A DNA stretch of 20,412 bases, taken from contig JANBPT010000871.1 of assembly GCA_027575765.1 (NCBI GenBank), positions 1 to 20,412 on the forward strand, written 5' to 3'. A model generated the notes under the pieces. It made no database searches. It was given only the letters and a program-made list of their open reading frames with translations, and was not told the origin of the DNA. Positions 19,901 through 20,412 of the stretch are shown here, one piece after another. Origin of the DNA: Tieghemiomyces parasiticus (lineage: Eukaryota; Kickxellomycota; Dimargaritomycetes; Dimargaritales; Dimargaritaceae). The stretch's first letter is position 1; every line of letters begins with the position of its first letter. Position numbers and translations under genes: made by a program.

Positions 19901-20412
19901 GAGTGTCAGACCGTACTTTCTACAGCGCGACGAAAACAGGATGGCCGAGATAGAGTCCCCGCCTAATTGGAGGAAGGTGGCAGAGGGTACCACTTGGGCT
20001 GGATCTATGTTGAGGGTTTCTGCTAAGGAGCGACGAAGGACGCTAAAGATCTCAGATACGGGGCGATCATCAGCCGAGTCGCAAGTCTCACTGCTGGAAG
20101 GTAAAGGCTGCGCAGCTAACGCTTTTCGGTCCGCCTTGCCGATGGATGTCAGCGGGACAACGTCCAGCATAATAAATAGGTCCGGAATCATATAGTAAGG
20201 TAGACTGGAGGCAACAGACCGCTCCAAGTCTGCAATACATGTAGTACTGGGGGCAACATAGGCCACAAGGCGCCTCTCCTTGACGAGGGCAACAGCATTA
20301 GTTACACCTGGGTAGGCAAGACACGCGCTCTCGATCTCGCCTAATTCGATACGGAAGCCGCGCAGCTTGACCTGAAAGTCCTTGCGGCCCAGGACCTGGA
20401 CCTCGCCATCGG
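13970..20412 (-). CDS. Non-ribosomal peptide synthetase, C-terminal part: (A)-T-E-C-A-T-E*; 5' end beyond the window
   Basis: The frame runs unbroken from the window edge to the stop at 13970-13972, giving 2146 visible residues (numbered from the first whole codon, 20410). Order: end of adenylation A1 (1 to about 100; A8 motif QVKLRGFRIELGEIE, A10 GKADRKAL with Lys92); carrier T1 (about 114-186, LGGDSI, phosphopantetheine Ser153); epimerase E1 (about 198-645); condensation C (about 668-1103, HHAILDG with His820); A2 (about 1114-1604, YTSGSTGIPKGV at 1289, A10 Lys1598); carrier T2 (about 1618-1688, LGGNSL, Ser1654); terminal epimerase-like domain (about 1708-2146). The enzyme would assemble a peptide with a D-residue at the A1 position. 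No thioesterase or reductase is present. There is no intron in 6.4 kb. No ATG start is expected here, because an A domain is cut at the edge. Confidence 0.96.
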   Translation of the reverse strand, partial: DGEVQVLGRKDFQVKLRGFRIELGEIESACLAYPGVTNAVALVKERRLVAYVAPSTTCIADLERSVASSLPYYMIPDLFIMLDVVPLTSIGKADRKALAAQPLPSSSETCDSADDRPVSEIFSVLRRSLAETLNIDPAQVVPSATFLQLGGDSISAILFSSRCRKYGLTLTVAEILKQPLLSRLEQNATWIQGEAQVSPLMDPTGQVPLTAVAHRVLPTLRHVSHFNQSFLLRCRIPLTLSMLKEAVSALVTHHDMLRVSLTRHGDRWVQSVRPLPLDLSTEAALAAFALVTEETVTLSNYDAWVLRTQESICVDHGPIMVSCLLNVDDQTYVYLTIHHLAIDYVAWRILLEDLEALLRGQTLPPKTLSFRQWSTLVNEYAQTLPDDVWPGDVPLTSIPLELEPIPSEPVTVRTVKSIHCTLGLTLSELLYRQATTQTDASPLEFMVASLAMALTSTFNIEAVELEMEGHGRRPWRSDIDVSRTVGWFTSIYPVTVHVAQARCYPQSSAALRILSHVKQRLRSVPDNGFPYGLVKYLKKPESTSANRTAEPSLPPGIVFNYAGRFEQLESADAFWEPTELTGAQNHDLSLDEVVQHALTASCSFEAPQGLVLTLGFSTLLHKEDTILRLTSLWRDNLAMLIQDAMACPALCRVPVDFDLSALSEPEFGTVVAEHLPRLDLTLADLDDMYPTLPIQDGLLLATLKDPAAYMVQFTFNIRGELDIGRLRQAWEDTTRHHPTLRTRFLLGVVGSDHDNLQLVTVRSGTVWTEGDWSDADLDNAETSFLRREREAGFHPEQPLVRLGLFRLNQTTHRLVMSIHHAILDGWSHGLLTRTLLAAYAGLDLPPTGLIKGLVQYVVDQVASDAQQFWTDQFAGAAEPSLLVDPHHTPDNLLRPSDTCYYGEVTHSLEMAGPMMLYAQSQGITLSTLLRAALTITLHRYTGSPDPIFGTVVSGRNIPVPQVESIVGPCINTLPCRVPLDQGLQLGDLFRSIHTRGTSAYSYEHCRLTDIHTWSGVSLEQPLFNLVFALENYPETESCTDLPVQFELVSGRDPADVPFTIAAFHNAKTLAFRATYQTRSFSADFAQRFMGHFVNTLQYITTVDPDTPVELVDIFSPEDHRQLIETWARNPHDYLDRCAYSQFVEQAIHFPEYPAIEDGRTRLTYGDLNRASDRLAAILTATCPCRPGTIVGLVADRSAELVVGQLAIWKTGSAFVVICPDYPIERRQFILKDADCQAVLMGGSDMTDNGEGKDTFPTININMDALLVPEAVAERSGYTPDPHDLAYVVYTSGSTGIPKGVMVEHAALANFLYGYGRSEYIMTGAVVPTLFSPAFDGSLKDIWLVLSFGGTLLVCRDDIPGAIRQSTHITCMPSLLAQLEPQDYPNLVSVMVGGEPVPQALADKWVSHVHFRNVYGPTEATLMITYATVQPGAAPSIGRPIPNAVCLILDDHLRPVPVGVPGILYLGGRGLARGYLNRPDLTAEKFITWPVTGERLYHTGDLARWLPDGQIECLGRRDNQVKVRGFRIELGEVEETLVAHPAVTQACVIVQDAHLVGYVTPQTVPIEQVLGAVRAKLPYYMVPTGLVALDNFPLTRVGKVDRKALPAFEFTRSYIQQGEMSPVERQLVECVAETLRLEPSTISPDTTYYQLGGNSLSAIQLVSRYKRQGFDLQISDITRDRTLRSLALQARPLSAAQGPGASSDILIPKSNVARLTPAQKQFFALSLANPHLFITPVVYKMSHRFSPERWRTALAQMALRHPMLRARFHTCPPNGDMTYTIDSQASERHYRFAHHRLPNVDAMRAVLPLVASRLHIQDGPLAEFHVFDLGVEQYFFHCVHHLVTDYVSVSVFTTDLAQLLTGQPLEPTTTPYQDWADYLYHAAQRMDLTQIDIPVSLPKLPTPVVPSPGYLDTGSTINVCAVVLDQTSTHKLLTVATGRWRATPLELLVTALHVAFKVEFRLDTLGLAFVTHGRQPFDGGDVDVSRTLGFFAHQVPVVVTSPGPAKLTVTLNNVRPALATGVDNGQRLMLVKNLREFADPAQRLPFDISPQVSFTYLADTGLSTASVADSPTFQVDQLFQTMPEMVEALSEVRAGIGSMYPVNVGARSLDGQLHLTVDCDLTRVPPTTAARVLDNWHRGLLEVISQI
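13973..15289 (-). other. NRPS terminal epimerase-like domain, catalytic Glu lost
   Basis: Visible residues about 1708-2146. It keeps HHLVTDYV (His1839, His1840, Asp1844), an HGR motif at 1971-1973 and DVDVSRTLGFF, and so groups with E1 rather than with the C domain. The two residues before HGR are Val1969-Thr1970 instead of Glu-Gly (codons 14501-14506), so the epimerase base is absent. FNY of E1 is changed to FTY. The protein ends with this domain. Confidence 0.82.
15599..17071 (-). other. NRPS adenylation domain A2 with unfamiliar specificity code
   Basis: Visible residues about 1114-1604. Core motifs are intact: YTSGSTGIPKGV (A3), NVYGPTEAT (A5), YHTGDLARWLPDG (A7), QVKVRGFRIELGEVE (A8) and LTRVGKVDRKAL (A10). 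Aligning by eye to the GrsA phenylalanine domain gives Asp1335 (235), Gly1336 (236), Lys1339 (239), Thr1369 (278), Met1390 (299), Gly1392 (301), Val1413 (322), Leu1421 (330), Met1422 (331) and Lys1598 (517). Asp235 and Lys517 fit an ordinary alpha-amino-acid substrate. I do not recognise the rest, so no amino acid is proposed. Confidence 0.85.
18476..19819 (-). other. NRPS epimerization domain E1, catalytic residues present
   Basis: Visible residues about 198-645. It has HHLAIDYVAW with His338-His339 and Asp343, EGHGR with the catalytic Glu468 (codon 19007-19009), DVSRTVGWFTSIYPV (E5-type), FPYGLVKYLKK and FNYAGRF. These are the hallmarks of an active E domain, which converts the carrier-bound aminoacyl or peptidyl residue to a D/L mixture. 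The carrier before it has GGDSI, the form typical of epimerase-linked carriers. The Gly after the motif Asp is replaced by Tyr, which is tolerated in the E family. Confidence 0.88.

Noticed and set aside
1..20412. CRISPR arrays, insertion sequences, LTRs, riboswitches, a second tRNA
   Set aside because: I saw no spaced repeats, terminal repeats with target duplications, transposase-like frames, or further B-box sequences that fold as a tRNA.

Overview
This looks like nuclear DNA from a fungus. The evidence is a tRNA-Phe gene, a zuotin without the SANT domains found in animal and plant relatives, a CorA-family magnesium transporter of the fungal ALR/MNR2 type, a MutY homologue interrupted by two GT-AG spliceosomal introns, and AATAAA-type poly(A) signals. 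A very long intronless NRPS gene beside an intron-bearing housekeeping gene suggests an early-diverging filamentous lineage (for example Zoopagomycota, where NRPS-rich genomes are known). That placement is inference and no marker here proves it.

Layout. 1-72: tRNA-Phe, lacking only its first base. 73-1730: no convincing gene; the second half is pyrimidine-rich leader or promoter DNA for the next gene. 1731-3524 (+): ALR/MNR2-like Mg2+ transporter. 4069-5403 (-): zuotin, the J-protein of the ribosome-associated complex, convergent with the transporter. 6431-8574 (-): adenine DNA glycosylase MutY/MUTYH in three exons, rebuilt here to 611 residues. 8575-12325: about 3.75 kb with no recognisable gene, the right half strongly C/T-rich on the + strand. 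12326-13165 (+): multi-pass membrane protein of the AIG1/FAR-17a-Rolling stone clan. 13970-20412 (-): the 3' 6.4 kb of a non-ribosomal peptide synthetase that continues past the right edge.

The left and middle genes are unrelated housekeeping functions: ion transport, co-translational folding and oxidative DNA repair. The right third is the accessory part. The visible NRPS reads (A)-T-E-C-A-T-E*, where E* is a terminal epimerase-like domain that has lost its catalytic glutamate. No thioesterase or reductase domain is present. The enzyme should therefore make a peptide with at least one D-residue and release it by an unusual route. The membrane protein converges on the NRPS and keeps the Thr/His pair used by AIG1-type lipid hydrolases. 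A functional link between the two is only a hypothesis.

No CRISPR array, transposon, prokaryotic operon or clearly novel defence system was seen. The points most worth follow-up are the degenerate terminal domain and unfamiliar specificity code of the NRPS, and the Thr/His pair of the membrane protein.
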